A stretch of DNA of 36,094 nucleotides from an uncultured Prevotellaceae bacterium (GCA_947304115.1 CAMZAE010000017.1:1-36094); one strand, 5' to 3'. Positions 8,301-15,691 are shown, counted from the stretch's first letter. Numbers and translations: made by a program. Notes: generated by a model from the letters alone, not told the origin.

Positions 8301-8794
8301 CTCAGGGAATGCTTGTCAAACAAGTGAAATGTAACTTCCGCACGATGGGCAAGAAGTTCGGGAAACTGATGAAGAGCGTCAACGAAGCCGTGCTTGCCAT
8401 GAGTCAGGAACAGATTGCAGAACTAGAGCAAAAGGAGCATCTGCCCCTCACACTCAACACTGGCGAACAGGTAACTGTTGACCTTGAGGATATCGAAATC
8501 TTCAGCCAAGACATTCTAGGGTGGAGCGTTGCCAACGAAGGCACACTGACCGTTGCTCTCGACTTGACCATCACCGAGGACCTGAGACTGGAAGGCATCG
8601 CCCGCGAGCTTATCCGTAGCATACAGACACTACGCAAGGACAGCGGCTTCGACATCACCGACCGCATCAATGTTATTCTGCCTGAAAACGATGACAACAG
8701 AACGTGCCTCGCGAAGTTCAGCAGCTATATTGCCTCGCAGGTATTGGCTGAAAACATCAGCCTTGGTTCTGAATTATCCGTTAGCAAAATATAA
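5369..8794 (+). CDS. ileS: Isoleucyl-tRNA synthetase
   Basis: 1141 residues, a class I synthetase that charges tRNA-Ile in the cytoplasm. The HIGH-type signature reads HPGIHH (55-60) after PPSANG, followed by GWDTHGLPVE. The editing (CP1) domain holds the Thr-rich motif TTTPWTLPSN near 250-259 and GDYVTTEDGTGIVHIAPTFG. DVWFDSG precedes the signature KMSKRLGN (from 704). The anticodon-binding part and a long C-terminal extension follow, as in the large IleRS type of this phylum. Two GC-rich palindromes lie in frame within the CP1 region, encoding residues about 216-242 and 301-312, where homologous positions (from memory of Bacteroides IleRS) have unrelated residues. The gene opens a unit with the DksA-like gene 12 bp downstream. 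Confidence 0.97.
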   Translation: MDKKFTERNKLNLSDVNKEVLQQWDDEDVFHLSMSEREGCPSFIFYEGPPSANGHPGIHHVLARSIKDTFCRFKTMKGYQVKRKAGWDTHGLPVELGVEKELGITKEDIGKTISIEEYNLKCRENVMMYTSEWTDLSHKMGYWVDMEHPYITYDNKYIETLWWLLKQLYQKGLLYKGYTIQPYSPAAGTGLSSHELNQPGCYRDVKDTTVTAQFRSLTPTLSKGEGVTLPFTPPLEGTGEALPVYFLAWTTTPWTLPSNTALCVGPKIDYVAVKGNNPYTGEEAIYILAEARKDVYFPEDAPLLWRGKGEALVGMKYEQLFPWVKPCDLVDGKAVDKSAEAFRVIPGDYVTTEDGTGIVHIAPTFGADDAKVAKDAGIPSLFVIDKAGDTRPMVDFTGKYFVKDDMDADFVQTCVNESYWQHSGDFVKNAYDPKYAGLDEKALAKTEDLNIVLCMEMKQAGTAFKIEKHVHNYPHCWRTDKPVLYYPLDSWFIRSSAAKERMMELNKTILWKPESTGTGRFGKWLENLNDWNLSRSRYWGTPLPIWRNKDTREEICIGSVEELYNEIEKAVAVGIMPSNPLKEKGFVPGDMSQENYDRIDLHRPYVDQIWLVGKSGAVLKRELDLIDVWFDSGAMPYAQIHYPFENKELLDKGIAFPADFIAEGVDQTRGWFYTLHAIATMVFDSVSYKAVISNGLVLDKNGMKMSKRLGNAVDPFSAIEKYGSDAVRWYMITNSAPWDNLKFDEEGVQEVSRTFFGKLFQTYSFLTMYANVDGWCYKEPDVPMNDRPEMDRWILSCLNSLIREVEQCYSDYEPTRAGRLIQTFVVDNVSNWFVRLSKKRFWGSAMSLDKLSAYQTLYTCLETVARLMAPIAPYYADRLWRDLCEATGKGETKSVHLAKFPVADDAKIDQEQEQRMALAQQVTSMILSLRKKEQIVVKQPLQRIAIPATSAEQQQRIHAMQQLILDEVNVKELEFVEAQGMLVKQVKCNFRTMGKKFGKLMKSVNEAVLAMSQEQIAELEQKEHLPLTLNTGEQVTVDLEDIEIFSQDILGWSVANEGTLTVALDLTITEDLRLEGIARELIRSIQTLRKDSGFDITDRINVILPENDDNRTCLAKFSSYIASQVLAENISLGSELSVSKI
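6013..6092 (+). repeat. 80-bp compound GC-rich palindromic element inside ileS
   Basis: The ends are perfect 7-bp inverted repeats: GAGCCTC (6013-6019) and GAGGCTC (6086-6092). Inside are two hairpins: CCCTCTCC/GGAGAGGG (6027-6034 and 6038-6045, loop AAA) and CCCTCC/GGAGGG (6064-6069 and 6073-6078, loop CTT). It is read through in frame as SLTPTLSKGEG... and ...PPLEGTGEAL. Confidence 0.8.
6269..6302 (+). repeat. Second GC-rich palindromic element inside ileS
   Basis: A perfect 7-bp stem CCCCTCC/GGAGGGG (6272-6278 and 6282-6288, loop TTT) is followed by TAAGGGGGAGGCTC. This matches the second half of the 6013-6092 element, including the shared end GGGGGAGGCTC. It is translated as PLLWRGKGEAL, in the same frame over the shared end (GEAL) as the first copy. 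Confidence 0.75.
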
Positions 8795-8806
8795 AAGCAC
8801 AAAGAT

Positions 8807-9193
8807 ATGGAAGAAAACAAAGTAAGGTACTCCGACGAAGAACTCGAGGAGTTCCGCCAGCTCATCAACGAAAAGCTTGAAGTGGCAAAAAGTGACTATG
8901 AGGTGTTAATGAAGAAAATCAATGGGGACGGTGTGGATGACGAAGAGACACACTCCACCTACCACACTCTTGAAGAGGGTTCCGAGACACTCTCTAAGGA
9001 ATCGCTTATGAATGAACTACAGCGTGCCCAGAAGTTCATCACTGGTTTACAAGCCGCACTTGTACGCATCCAGAACAAGACCTACGGCATCTGTCGTGAA
9101 ACAGGCAAGCTTATTCCCAAGGAACGCCTTCGTGCCGTGCCTCACGCCACGCTCTCCATCGAAGCCAAGCAAGCAAGAGACAAGAAAAGGTAA
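8807..9193 (+). CDS. DksA/TraR-family regulator
   Basis: 128 residues. The N-terminal two-thirds are charged helices (YSDEELEEFRQLINEKLEVA, then SLMNELQRAQKFITGLQAAL), matching the coiled coil that enters the RNA polymerase secondary channel. The C-terminus YGICRETGKLIPKERLRAVPHATL is the zinc-finger region, but only one of the usual Cys ligands remains (C in GICRETG), so zinc binding is doubtful; this loss is, to my knowledge, common in Bacteroidetes members. The family modulates rRNA and stress promoters together with ppGpp. It sits between ileS (12 bp upstream) and lspA (12 bp downstream), an arrangement I recall from Bacteroides genomes. Confidence 0.85.
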   Translation: MEENKVRYSDEELEEFRQLINEKLEVAKSDYEVLMKKINGDGVDDEETHSTYHTLEEGSETLSKESLMNELQRAQKFITGLQAALVRIQNKTYGICRETGKLIPKERLRAVPHATLSIEAKQARDKKR

Positions 9194-9205
9194 AAAGGGG
9201 AAAAG

Positions 9206-9811
9206 GTGAAAAGGCAGCTCAAGCAGGCTATAGCTTCCGCAGTTCTTGCTGTTGGTATCATCTTCATTGACCAGGCCATTAAGGTAACGGTCAAGACGAG
9301 TATGTACCTGCATCAGAGCATTCGCGTGACGGATTGGTTCCAAATTCTCTTCACAGAGAACGACGGTATGGCATTCGGCATGGAAGTGTTCGACAAATGG
9401 TTCCTCACTTCGTTCCGTATTGCTGCTGTTGCCTTACTTGTATGCTACATTTATCGGAACATCAAGCAGGGCATCGGCTGGGGTTATCTTGTTTGCCTGA
9501 CAATGATAACGGCTGGTGCTGCAGGCAACATTTTCGACTGTCTGTTTTACGGAATGATATTCAACAATCCGCCTGCTCCCATGGTAGCCGAACTGGTTCC
9601 TTGGGGCACAGGCTACGGGCAAATGATGCTTGGGCGAGTCGTTGACATGTTCTATTTCCCCCTTGTAGAATGGGATTGGCCACAAGGAATGCCGTTTGTC
9701 GGAGGTGGGCACTTTATTTTCTTTAGCCCCATTTTCAACCTTGCTGATGCCTGCATTTCTTGTGGTGTCATTGCCCTCATCGTCTTCTTCAATCAGAAAA
9801 TGTTCAAATGA
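9206..9811 (+). CDS. lspA: Lipoprotein signal peptidase (signal peptidase II)
   Basis: 201 residues with a GTG start preceded by a purine-rich RBS (AAAAGGGGAAAAG). It is an inner membrane aspartic protease that cleaves prolipoproteins at the lipobox. Membrane segments are near 10-25, 67-84, 93-110 and 180-197. The catalytic aspartates are D111 in GNIFD and D181 in FNLAD, with the conserved GRVVDMF between them. The family is usually about 160 residues; the extra length is an insertion between the two catalytic motifs (about 118-142 and 155-168), which I recall as usual in Bacteroidetes. The next gene overlaps it (ATGA) and encodes a probable lipoprotein, a fitting substrate. Confidence 0.95.
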   Translation: MKRQLKQAIASAVLAVGIIFIDQAIKVTVKTSMYLHQSIRVTDWFQILFTENDGMAFGMEVFDKWFLTSFRIAAVALLVCYIYRNIKQGIGWGYLVCLTMITAGAAGNIFDCLFYGMIFNNPPAPMVAELVPWGTGYGQMMLGRVVDMFYFPLVEWDWPQGMPFVGGGHFIFFSPIFNLADACISCGVIALIVFFNQKMFK

Positions 9812-10800
9812 GAAAGGCAGCCCTAATCCCTCTTCTCTACTTTCTGTCCCTGTTGTGCTCTTGCTCCCCGTCTTTACCAAGCGGCATACTTGATGAAGAC
9901 AAGATGACAGACATTTTAGTCGATTATCATCTTGCACAGGGAATGGCAGAGGCACAGGGGGAGGACATTGAAATCAATCGCTATAAATACATCCAAACAG
10001 TCTTCCGCAAGCACCGCATCACCGAAGAAGAGTTTGACTCATCGATGGTTTATTGGAGCGGACGGGCTGAGGATTTCTCCCTTATATATAATAATGTATT
10101 GACCAGAGTACAGGCACAAGCCCAGCGTATGGGACTGGAGGCAGAAGCAGCCAATCGGGACCGCTTCGCCTCCCTTACCAACGAAGGCGACACTGCCAAC
10201 ATATGGATAGGGAAGGACTTTGCCTGTGTTTTGGCCAATCCTGTGCAATGCGTCTATTCCTTCCTAATAAAGGCAGACTCCACCTTTCGCCAAGGCGATA
10301 GCTTTATCTGGCGATTCAAGACTCAGTTCGTCGCGCGCAGCATGAACAACGAAGCCATTGCCGTCCTCAACTTCTACTACGACAAAGACACCGTTGCAAC
10401 TGTCATCGATTGGCTGCGCAACAAGCCCAAGAACGAGATGCGCCACAATCCCGTCAAAGCGCTCGACAGCCTGAATCTCCGCACCATTTCTGGCTTCATC
10501 TACTTGCCTCCTGTCAAAGGTGCCGACCAACCCAAGCCTCTGCTGATAAGCGAGATACAGCTTATAAGGATGCACAAGATAGTTGAAACTGCTAAAGCAA
10601 AGGTTGACAACGACATCCTTGCCATCGACACACTTACAGCCGACACACTTCCCAAGCAGAAAGGCGAGCGTCTCTCTCCCTTGCAAATGCGCGAAAGCCA
10701 GCCAAGAAAGCGCACGATACACGTCACGAAAGAGAACCCGAACCCCATCCATCCGGAACGTGGCATTCCTGAGCGCACAAACCGTCGCCGCAACAGATGA
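9808..10800 (+). CDS. DUF4296-like lipoprotein
   Basis: 330 residues. I chose the ATG at 9808, overlapping the lspA stop by 4 bp, because it gives a signal peptide with lipobox (MRKAALIPLLYFLSLLCSC); the frame further upstream only shadows lspA. The segment after the lipobox, SGILDEDKMTDILVDYHLAQ with a following SMVYWSGR, matches the DUF4296 domain of Bacteroidetes lipoproteins (function unknown) at about 25-120. The C-terminal part (FKTQFVARSMNNEAIAVLNF and beyond) is a predicted beta-rich region, and the tail is basic and Pro-rich. Probably anchored in the outer membrane facing the periplasm. Confidence 0.75.
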   Translation: MRKAALIPLLYFLSLLCSCSPSLPSGILDEDKMTDILVDYHLAQGMAEAQGEDIEINRYKYIQTVFRKHRITEEEFDSSMVYWSGRAEDFSLIYNNVLTRVQAQAQRMGLEAEAANRDRFASLTNEGDTANIWIGKDFACVLANPVQCVYSFLIKADSTFRQGDSFIWRFKTQFVARSMNNEAIAVLNFYYDKDTVATVIDWLRNKPKNEMRHNPVKALDSLNLRTISGFIYLPPVKGADQPKPLLISEIQLIRMHKIVETAKAKVDNDILAIDTLTADTLPKQKGERLSPLQMRESQPRKRTIHVTKENPNPIHPERGIPERTNRRRNR

Positions 10801-10964
10801 AACGTGCATATCACGACATCCGCCTGTCCGACGGGACCTTGAAACATGGGCCTGTCGTAGTAGAAACGGACGAAAATGGAAGCCTCATTGGTTGGCACAA
10901 ACTCCAACAAGAAGAGGCTTTTACCGAATGGATTGGCGGCACATACAACGCAGACAGTAAATAA
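10797..10964 (+). CDS. Small 55-residue conserved-context protein
   Basis: The ATG overlaps the stop of the lipoprotein gene (ATGA). The ORF runs MKRAYHDIRLSDGT ... TEWIGGTYNADSK to TAA at 10962-10964. It is acidic, with no signal peptide or membrane segment, and has beta-hairpin-like stretches (GPVVVETDENGSLIGWHKL). The chain of ATGA overlaps from lspA through this ORF argues for a real, translationally coupled gene. Function unknown. Members of this position in related genomes are, from memory, short hypothetical proteins. Confidence 0.65.
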   Translation: MKRAYHDIRLSDGTLKHGPVVVETDENGSLIGWHKLQQEEAFTEWIGGTYNADSK

Positions 10965-10998
10965 TTACGGCTCTAAGCAAATAAAGGCAGGCAGAAGG

Positions 10999-11029
10999 TT
11001 GTCATTTACAATAATAAATCATACCTTTG
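10999..11029 (+). promoter_or_regulatory. Promoter of tkt-rpiB
   Basis: TTG at 10999-11001 and TACCTTTG at 11022-11029, 20 bp apart; 37 bp to the tkt ATG. Confidence 0.65.
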
Positions 11030-11066
11030 TATCGGAAAGGATAATTTAATGTAACCATAGTGTCTT

Positions 11067-13094
11067 ATGAATAGCATATCTCTTATGAACCATGCTGCCG
11101 ACAACATTCGTATTCTTTCGGCAGCGATGGTAGAGAAAGCAAAAAGTGGGCATCCTGGCGGTGCCATGGGCGGTGCCGACTTCATCAATGTCCTTTATAG
11201 TGAATATCTCCAGTTCGATCCGAAGAACCCGACATGGGAAGGCCGCGACCGCTTCTTCCTTGATCCTGGGCATATGTCGCCGATGCTCTATGCCGAATTG
11301 ACGCTCATCGGCAAGTTCACACTCGAAGAACTGCAACAACTGCGCCAATGGGGTTCCCCTACTCCAGGGCACCCAGAGGTGTGTTATGAGCGAGGCATCG
11401 AGAACAGTTCTGGCCCGCTTGGGCAAGGACACACCTATGCCGTAGGTGCTGCTATCGCCGCGAAGTTCCTCTATGCAAAGACAGGCAACCCAACGTTCAA
11501 GAAGGAGACGATATACACCTACATCAGCGATGGCGGCATTCAGGAGGAAATCAGTCTGGGAGCGGCGCGCATTGCCGGGAATCTTGGCCTTGACAACCTC
11601 GTTATGTTCTATGATGCCAACGACATACAACTCTCCACAGAGACATCCCTCGTAACCTGCGAGGACACTGCCATGAGGTATCGCGCCTTCGGTTGGGAGG
11701 TGATTGAGATAGACGGGAACGACGTGTCCCAGATACGTCAGGCACTCGACAGAGCCAAAACCATAACAGGCAAGCCGACACTCATCATCGGTCACTGCAT
11801 TATGGGCAAGGGTGCCCTGCAAGCCGATGGAAGCAGTTACGAACGCAGTTGCAAGACACATGGTGCGCCGCTCGGCGGCGATGCCTATCGCAATACCATC
11901 ACCTATCTTGGCGGCAACCCAGACGAGCCATTTGTCATCTTCACTGAAGTGGCAAATCTCTATGAGGCCCGGCTCAAGGAACTGGAGACAATCGCTGCGA
12001 ACAGATACGCAGAAGAAAAGGCTTGGGCTGCACAAAATACCGAGAAGGCAGCCCAACTCAAGGACTGGTTCGCAGGCAAACTTCCGAACATAGATTGGGA
12101 GAGCATCCAGCAAAAGCCCAACGATGCCACACGTAATGCCTCAAGCGTTTGCCTCTCGCTACTCGCAAAACAAGTTCCCAACATGATTGTCAGCAGTGCC
12201 GACCTTTGCAACTCCGACAAGACAGACGGTTTTATTAGGGGAGGTGCTACGGTCATCTCTCGCGACAACTTCGGCGGAGGGTTCCTTCAGGCTGGCGTTG
12301 CAGAACTGACGATGGCCTGCTGCTGCATCGGCATGATGCTCCACGGCGGTGTCATCGCAGCTTGCGGCACGTTCTTCGTCTTCTCCGACTATATGAAGCC
12401 AGCCATCCGAATGGCAGCCCTGATGCAAGTGCCCATCAAGTTCGTATGGAGTCACGATGCTTTCCGTGTTGGAGAAGATGGTCCTACACACGAGCCAGTA
12501 GAGCAGGAGGCACAAATCCGCTTGATGGAAAAGATGAAGAACCACAGCGGCAGAAACTCAATGCTCGTCCTGCGACCAGCCGACGGGAAGGCTACAACCT
12601 ATTGCTGGAAGCTGGCGATGGAGAACGCCCTGTCGCCCACAGCCCTCATCCTAAGCCGTCAGACAATAGAGGACCTGCCAGAAGGGACAAACTACAATGG
12701 CATAAACCGCGGTGCATATATTGCCGCAGAGAGCGACGAGCAGCCCGACATCATCTTAGTGGGCAATGGTTCTGAGGTCAGCACACTCATTGCTGGCGCA
12801 CGTCTTCTCAGGGGCGACGGCTACAAGGTGCGCGTAGTAAGTGCTCCCAGCGAAGGACTCTTCCGTGAGCAGCCTATCGAATACCAACGCGAATTGTTCC
12901 CCATTGGGTGCAAGGTCTTTGGTTTGACTGCAGGACTTCCCATCAATCTACAAGGCTTCCTCGTTGGCGCTCATCCAGACAGTTTCGTCTGGGGCCTTGG
13001 CAGCTTTGGCTATTCGGCACCCTACAAAGTGCTTGACGAGAAATTCGGATTCACCGCCGAGAATGTGTACAAACAAGCAAAGAAGATTTTATGA
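11067..13094 (+). CDS. tkt: Transketolase
   Basis: 675 residues, the full family length. It is a thiamine diphosphate enzyme that moves two-carbon units between sugar phosphates in the non-oxidative pentose phosphate pathway. Visible motifs: AKSGHPGGAMGGADF near the N-terminus, SSGPLGQGHTYAVGAAI, the cofactor motif SDGGIQEE...NLVMFYDANDIQLS (Ser in place of the first Gly of GDG), the transketolase segment EDGPTHEPVEQ, and HSGRNSMLVLRPAD. The start MNSISLMNHAADNIRILSAA agrees with the known family N-terminus. It overlaps rpiB by 4 bp, so two steps of the same pathway are coupled. Confidence 0.96.
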   Translation: MNSISLMNHAADNIRILSAAMVEKAKSGHPGGAMGGADFINVLYSEYLQFDPKNPTWEGRDRFFLDPGHMSPMLYAELTLIGKFTLEELQQLRQWGSPTPGHPEVCYERGIENSSGPLGQGHTYAVGAAIAAKFLYAKTGNPTFKKETIYTYISDGGIQEEISLGAARIAGNLGLDNLVMFYDANDIQLSTETSLVTCEDTAMRYRAFGWEVIEIDGNDVSQIRQALDRAKTITGKPTLIIGHCIMGKGALQADGSSYERSCKTHGAPLGGDAYRNTITYLGGNPDEPFVIFTEVANLYEARLKELETIAANRYAEEKAWAAQNTEKAAQLKDWFAGKLPNIDWESIQQKPNDATRNASSVCLSLLAKQVPNMIVSSADLCNSDKTDGFIRGGATVISRDNFGGGFLQAGVAELTMACCCIGMMLHGGVIAACGTFFVFSDYMKPAIRMAALMQVPIKFVWSHDAFRVGEDGPTHEPVEQEAQIRLMEKMKNHSGRNSMLVLRPADGKATTYCWKLAMENALSPTALILSRQTIEDLPEGTNYNGINRGAYIAAESDEQPDIILVGNGSEVSTLIAGARLLRGDGYKVRVVSAPSEGLFREQPIEYQRELFPIGCKVFGLTAGLPINLQGFLVGAHPDSFVWGLGSFGYSAPYKVLDEKFGFTAENVYKQAKKIL

Positions 13095-13519
13095 TTGGAA
13101 TAGCAAGTGACCACGCTGGCTTTGCACTCAAGCAGCATGTAAAGGAATATCTCACAGCTAAGGGCTTGGAATATAATGACTACGGCACCTATAGTGAGGA
13201 GAGTTGCGACTATCCCGACTTCGGACATGCTCTTGCACGGGGCATAGAAGCGGGGGAATGCGAAAAGGGCATTGCCATCTGCGGCAGCGGAGAAGGCATC
13301 AACATGACACTCAATAAGCACCAAGGCATTCGCGCGGCACTTTGTTGGATACCGGAGATTGCACATCTCGCCCGCCAACATAACGACGCCAACGTGCTCG
13401 TCATGCCCGGCCGCTTCATCACGAATGAAGAAGCCGATGCCATCATGGACGAATACTTCTCTACTGCTTTTGAAGGCGGACGTCACGAGAAACGTATCGC
13501 AAAGATTCCCATTCAGTAA
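13091..13519 (+). CDS. rpiB: Ribose-5-phosphate isomerase B
   Basis: 142 residues, RpiB/LacAB family. It interconverts ribose 5-phosphate and ribulose 5-phosphate. The N-terminus MIGIASDHAGFALK carries the conserved ASDHAG; AICGSGEGINM holds the active-site Cys and the anion-binding loop (usual form CGSGNGI, here with Glu); and RAALCWIPEIAHLARQHNDANVL is typical. The ATG overlaps the tkt stop. No clear terminator follows directly; the array of hairpins at 13564-13647 is the next structure. Confidence 0.94.
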   Translation: MIGIASDHAGFALKQHVKEYLTAKGLEYNDYGTYSEESCDYPDFGHALARGIEAGECEKGIAICGSGEGINMTLNKHQGIRAALCWIPEIAHLARQHNDANVLVMPGRFITNEEADAIMDEYFSTAFEGGRHEKRIAKIPIQ

Positions 13520-13563
13520 CGACACACATACAATAACCCTTTTCCTGCTGTTAAGAACTTAAA

Positions 13564-13647
13564 ACGCAGGTTGCAATTGTTAAGACGCAACCTACGTTCC
13601 TATAATCGCAGCTTGCGTTTTAACGAACACAAGCTGCGATTATAAAA
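13564..13647 (+). repeat. 84-bp array of four 21-bp units between rpiB and pheS
   Basis: Units start at 13564, 13585, 13606 and 13627. Units 1-2 pair over 12 bp with one mismatch (AACGCAGGTTGC with GCAACCTACGTT). Units 3-4 pair over 18 bp with one mismatch (ATAATCGCAGCTTGCGTT at 13602-13619 with 13626-13643). It has the same length and spacing as the arrays at 21903-21986 and 35638-35721 but a different core. It lies between convergent genes and might end both transcripts. Confidence 0.7.
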
Positions 13648-13695
13648 TTCAGTGTACAAGAAGAACGAATTAAAGCAACCGTCCTTCTTATTTCA

Positions 13696-14718
13696 TCATC
13701 TTGCGCTGACGAATTCGTCGAGGAAACGGACATCGTTCTCGCTGAACATGCGCAAATCCTTTACCTGATACTTCAGGTTCGTGATGCGCTCTATGCCCAT
13801 GCCGAAGGCATAGCCCGTATAAACCTTGCTGTCAATACCGTTGGCATCAAGCACTGCAGGATCAACCATACCGCAGCCAAGTATCTCCACCCAACCTGTG
13901 TGCTTACAGAAAGAACAGCCCTTGCCGCCGCAGAGATGACAACTGATGTCCATCTCGGCACTTGGCTCTGTGAAGGGGAAATAGCTTGGGCGAAGGCGTA
14001 TCTTCGTGTCTGCGCCGAACATTTCCTGGGCAAAGAGCAAAAGCACTTGCTTAAGGTCGGTGAAGCTGACGTTCTTGTCAATATAAAGACCTTCTACCTG
14101 ATGGAAGAAGCAATGAGCACGAGCAGAGATGGCTTCGTTGCGATAGACACGTCCCGGACAGATGACACGAATAGGAGGCTGAGTGCTTTCCATCACCCGG
14201 GCCTGCACGCTACTGGTGTGCGACCGAAGAATGATATCGGGATGAGCCTCTACGAAGAAGGTGTCCTGCATGTCGCGAGCCGGATGGTCGTCGGCAAAAT
14301 TCATGCTGCTATAGACGTGCCAGTCGTCCTCCACCTCTGGGCCGTCTGCCAAAGTAAAGCCAAGACGACTGAAAATGTCAACGATTTCGTTCTTGACAAT
14401 CGTGAGCGGATGGCGAGAACCCAAAGCAATGGGATAAGGCGTGCGGGTGAGGTCAATAGAAGTTGAACCGGCAGAACCGCTTCCTCCTGCACAATCCTTC
14501 AGGGCATTTATCTTATCCTGAGCGAAGTTCTTCAGTTCGTTGATTTTCATGCCCACTTCTTTTTTCAATTCCGCAGGCACGCTTCGGAAATCGTTCATCA
14601 ACTGCGAGATTTCGCCTTTCTTGCTCAAGTATTTGATGCGCAGGGCTTCTGCCTCCTGGGCATTCTTTGCGTGGAGGTCTGCTATTTCCTGCATCAACTG
14701 TTCTATCTTCTGTATCAT
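13696..14718 (-). CDS. pheS: Phenylalanyl-tRNA synthetase alpha subunit
   Basis: 340 residues, the usual length. With PheT it charges tRNA-Phe. It has an N-terminal coiled-coil tRNA-binding arm (about 1-85, rich in KKGEISQLMNDFRSVPAELK-type helices), then the class II catalytic core with HPLTIVKNEIVDIFSRLGF, motif 2 region CPGRVYRNEAISARAHCFFH and the motif 3 region AFGMGIERITNLKY. No pheT lies next to it in this window, so the two subunit genes are apparently separated here. Confidence 0.97.
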   Translation of the reverse strand: MIQKIEQLMQEIADLHAKNAQEAEALRIKYLSKKGEISQLMNDFRSVPAELKKEVGMKINELKNFAQDKINALKDCAGGSGSAGSTSIDLTRTPYPIALGSRHPLTIVKNEIVDIFSRLGFTLADGPEVEDDWHVYSSMNFADDHPARDMQDTFFVEAHPDIILRSHTSSVQARVMESTQPPIRVICPGRVYRNEAISARAHCFFHQVEGLYIDKNVSFTDLKQVLLLFAQEMFGADTKIRLRPSYFPFTEPSAEMDISCHLCGGKGCSFCKHTGWVEILGCGMVDPAVLDANGIDSKVYTGYAFGMGIERITNLKYQVKDLRMFSENDVRFLDEFVSAR

Positions 14719-14746
14719 AAATAGCGCTTCATTCTGTTTTCGCGTG

Positions 14747-14754
14747 CAAAAGTA
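14747..14754 (-). promoter_or_regulatory. -7 box of pheS
   Basis: TACTTTTG on the minus strand, 29 bp before the pheS ATG. I see no convincing -33 element. The promoter is divergent from the one at 14799-14806. Confidence 0.5.
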
Positions 14755-14765
14755 CGAAATAATTC

Positions 14766-14793
14766 TTAATTCTTAACTCTTAATTCTTAATTT
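14766..14793 (+). repeat. Four 7-bp units next to a -7 box
   Basis: TTAATTC, TTAACTC, TTAATTC and TTAATTT run head to tail and end 5 bp before the -7 box at 14799. They occupy the place where a -33 element would lie. Confidence 0.6.
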
Positions 14794-14798
14794 CTTTG

Positions 14799-14806
14799 TA
14801 CCTTTG
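14799..14806 (+). promoter_or_regulatory. -7 box of the lipoprotein-murB unit
   Basis: TACCTTTG; transcription would start near 14813. This excludes the upstream TTG codon at 14804 as a start and supports the ATG at 14834. Confidence 0.6.
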
Positions 14807-14833
14807 CACGATTTTCAGTCATTAGTATGCGGA

Positions 14834-15691
14834 ATGAGCATTAAGTACAAAGCTATTGGGCTTATTGTGATTGTTGTTACAATGCTTTCGTGCGGAGATA
14901 AAGGCTCCACTTCTTCCTCATTTCCCTCCTTAGAGGAAGAGGAGAGTTTGGACAGCATTCCCCTTCAGGAAGAAACGGAAGAAGAATTCAACCTTAAAGA
15001 AGAAAACTATTCCCATCTGGACGGTGTCTTCAACGATTTCCTTTTTGCCTATCTCCACAGCCACACCCTGCGCCAAGAGCGCACGGCAAAGCCTTTGCGT
15101 CTGGAACAGACAGAACGCCCTGCAGAAATGCTGGAGGAGTTCGATCCTGGATTTGAGTTCGGCTTCCTCTCTGGCGAATACTTCACGACACTCTACGGCA
15201 ATACGGCACAGATGCTGGCAGAAGATGACGAAGAGATGGAAGAGGACTCTATCGTAAGCCTGCAACGCATCAACCTCAACGATGGCACCATCCGCAATTT
15301 CCTCTTCCAAAGAGAACAAGGACGCTGGCTGCTAAATGCTGTTCGCGAGGCGACATTTGCCGATGACGACCTTAATGACTTCTTGGAGTTCTATGCCCGT
15401 TTCTGTAACGACAGCCTCTTTCAGTCGCAAGCCATCGCCAATCCGCTCCATATCGTTCTGCAAGACCCCGATGACGAAGAGGAAAGCATAGACGGCATCA
15501 TCGATGCCGACCAATGGCAGACCTTCTGCCCAGAAGTTCCCAGCGGCATCATCTCGAACATACGCAAAGGGCAAGACTACAGCGGTCATCGCATCGTGTT
15601 GAGGAAAAGCGGCCTGTCAAACGGATTGCAGGAAGTCTTTACCTTCACAAAAGACAAGGGGAACTGGCATCTGACAAAATATGAAAATTGA
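14834..15691 (+). CDS. DUF4348-like lipoprotein
   Basis: 285 residues from the ATG at 14834, which follows the promoter and gives a lipoprotein signal peptide (MSIKYKAIGLIVIVVTMLSC). A Ser-rich and then very acidic linker follows (about 22-55). The folded part contains two related-looking halves with FNDFLFAYLHSHTLRQERT and LNDFLEFYARFCNDSLFQSQ, each followed by an acidic segment and an aromatic strand. Size, layout and the neighbour murB fit the Bacteroides DUF4348 family as I remember it; function unknown. Its 3' end overlaps murB by 11 bp. Confidence 0.7.
   Translation: MSIKYKAIGLIVIVVTMLSCGDKGSTSSSFPSLEEEESLDSIPLQEETEEEFNLKEENYSHLDGVFNDFLFAYLHSHTLRQERTAKPLRLEQTERPAEMLEEFDPGFEFGFLSGEYFTTLYGNTAQMLAEDDEEMEEDSIVSLQRINLNDGTIRNFLFQREQGRWLLNAVREATFADDDLNDFLEFYARFCNDSLFQSQAIANPLHIVLQDPDDEEESIDGIIDADQWQTFCPEVPSGIISNIRKGQDYSGHRIVLRKSGLSNGLQEVFTFTKDKGNWHLTKYEN

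Noticed and set aside
6995..8323. Open reading frame of 442 codons on the minus strand within ileS
   Set aside because: It is the antisense shadow of a strongly conserved gene; composition is Leu/His/Val-rich with no recognisable motif. The same applies to long antisense frames at 5294-6325, 11046-12113 and 32055-33320.
14804..14833. TTG start for the DUF4348-like lipoprotein
   Set aside because: The codon lies inside the -7 box, and the ATG at 14834 gives a proper lipoprotein signal peptide.
14912..14950. Possible further palindrome in the linker of the DUF4348-like lipoprotein (CCCTCCTTAGAGGAAGAGGAG)
   Set aside because: The stem is weak and the Glu-rich coding explains the purine run; similarity to the other elements is too low to call.
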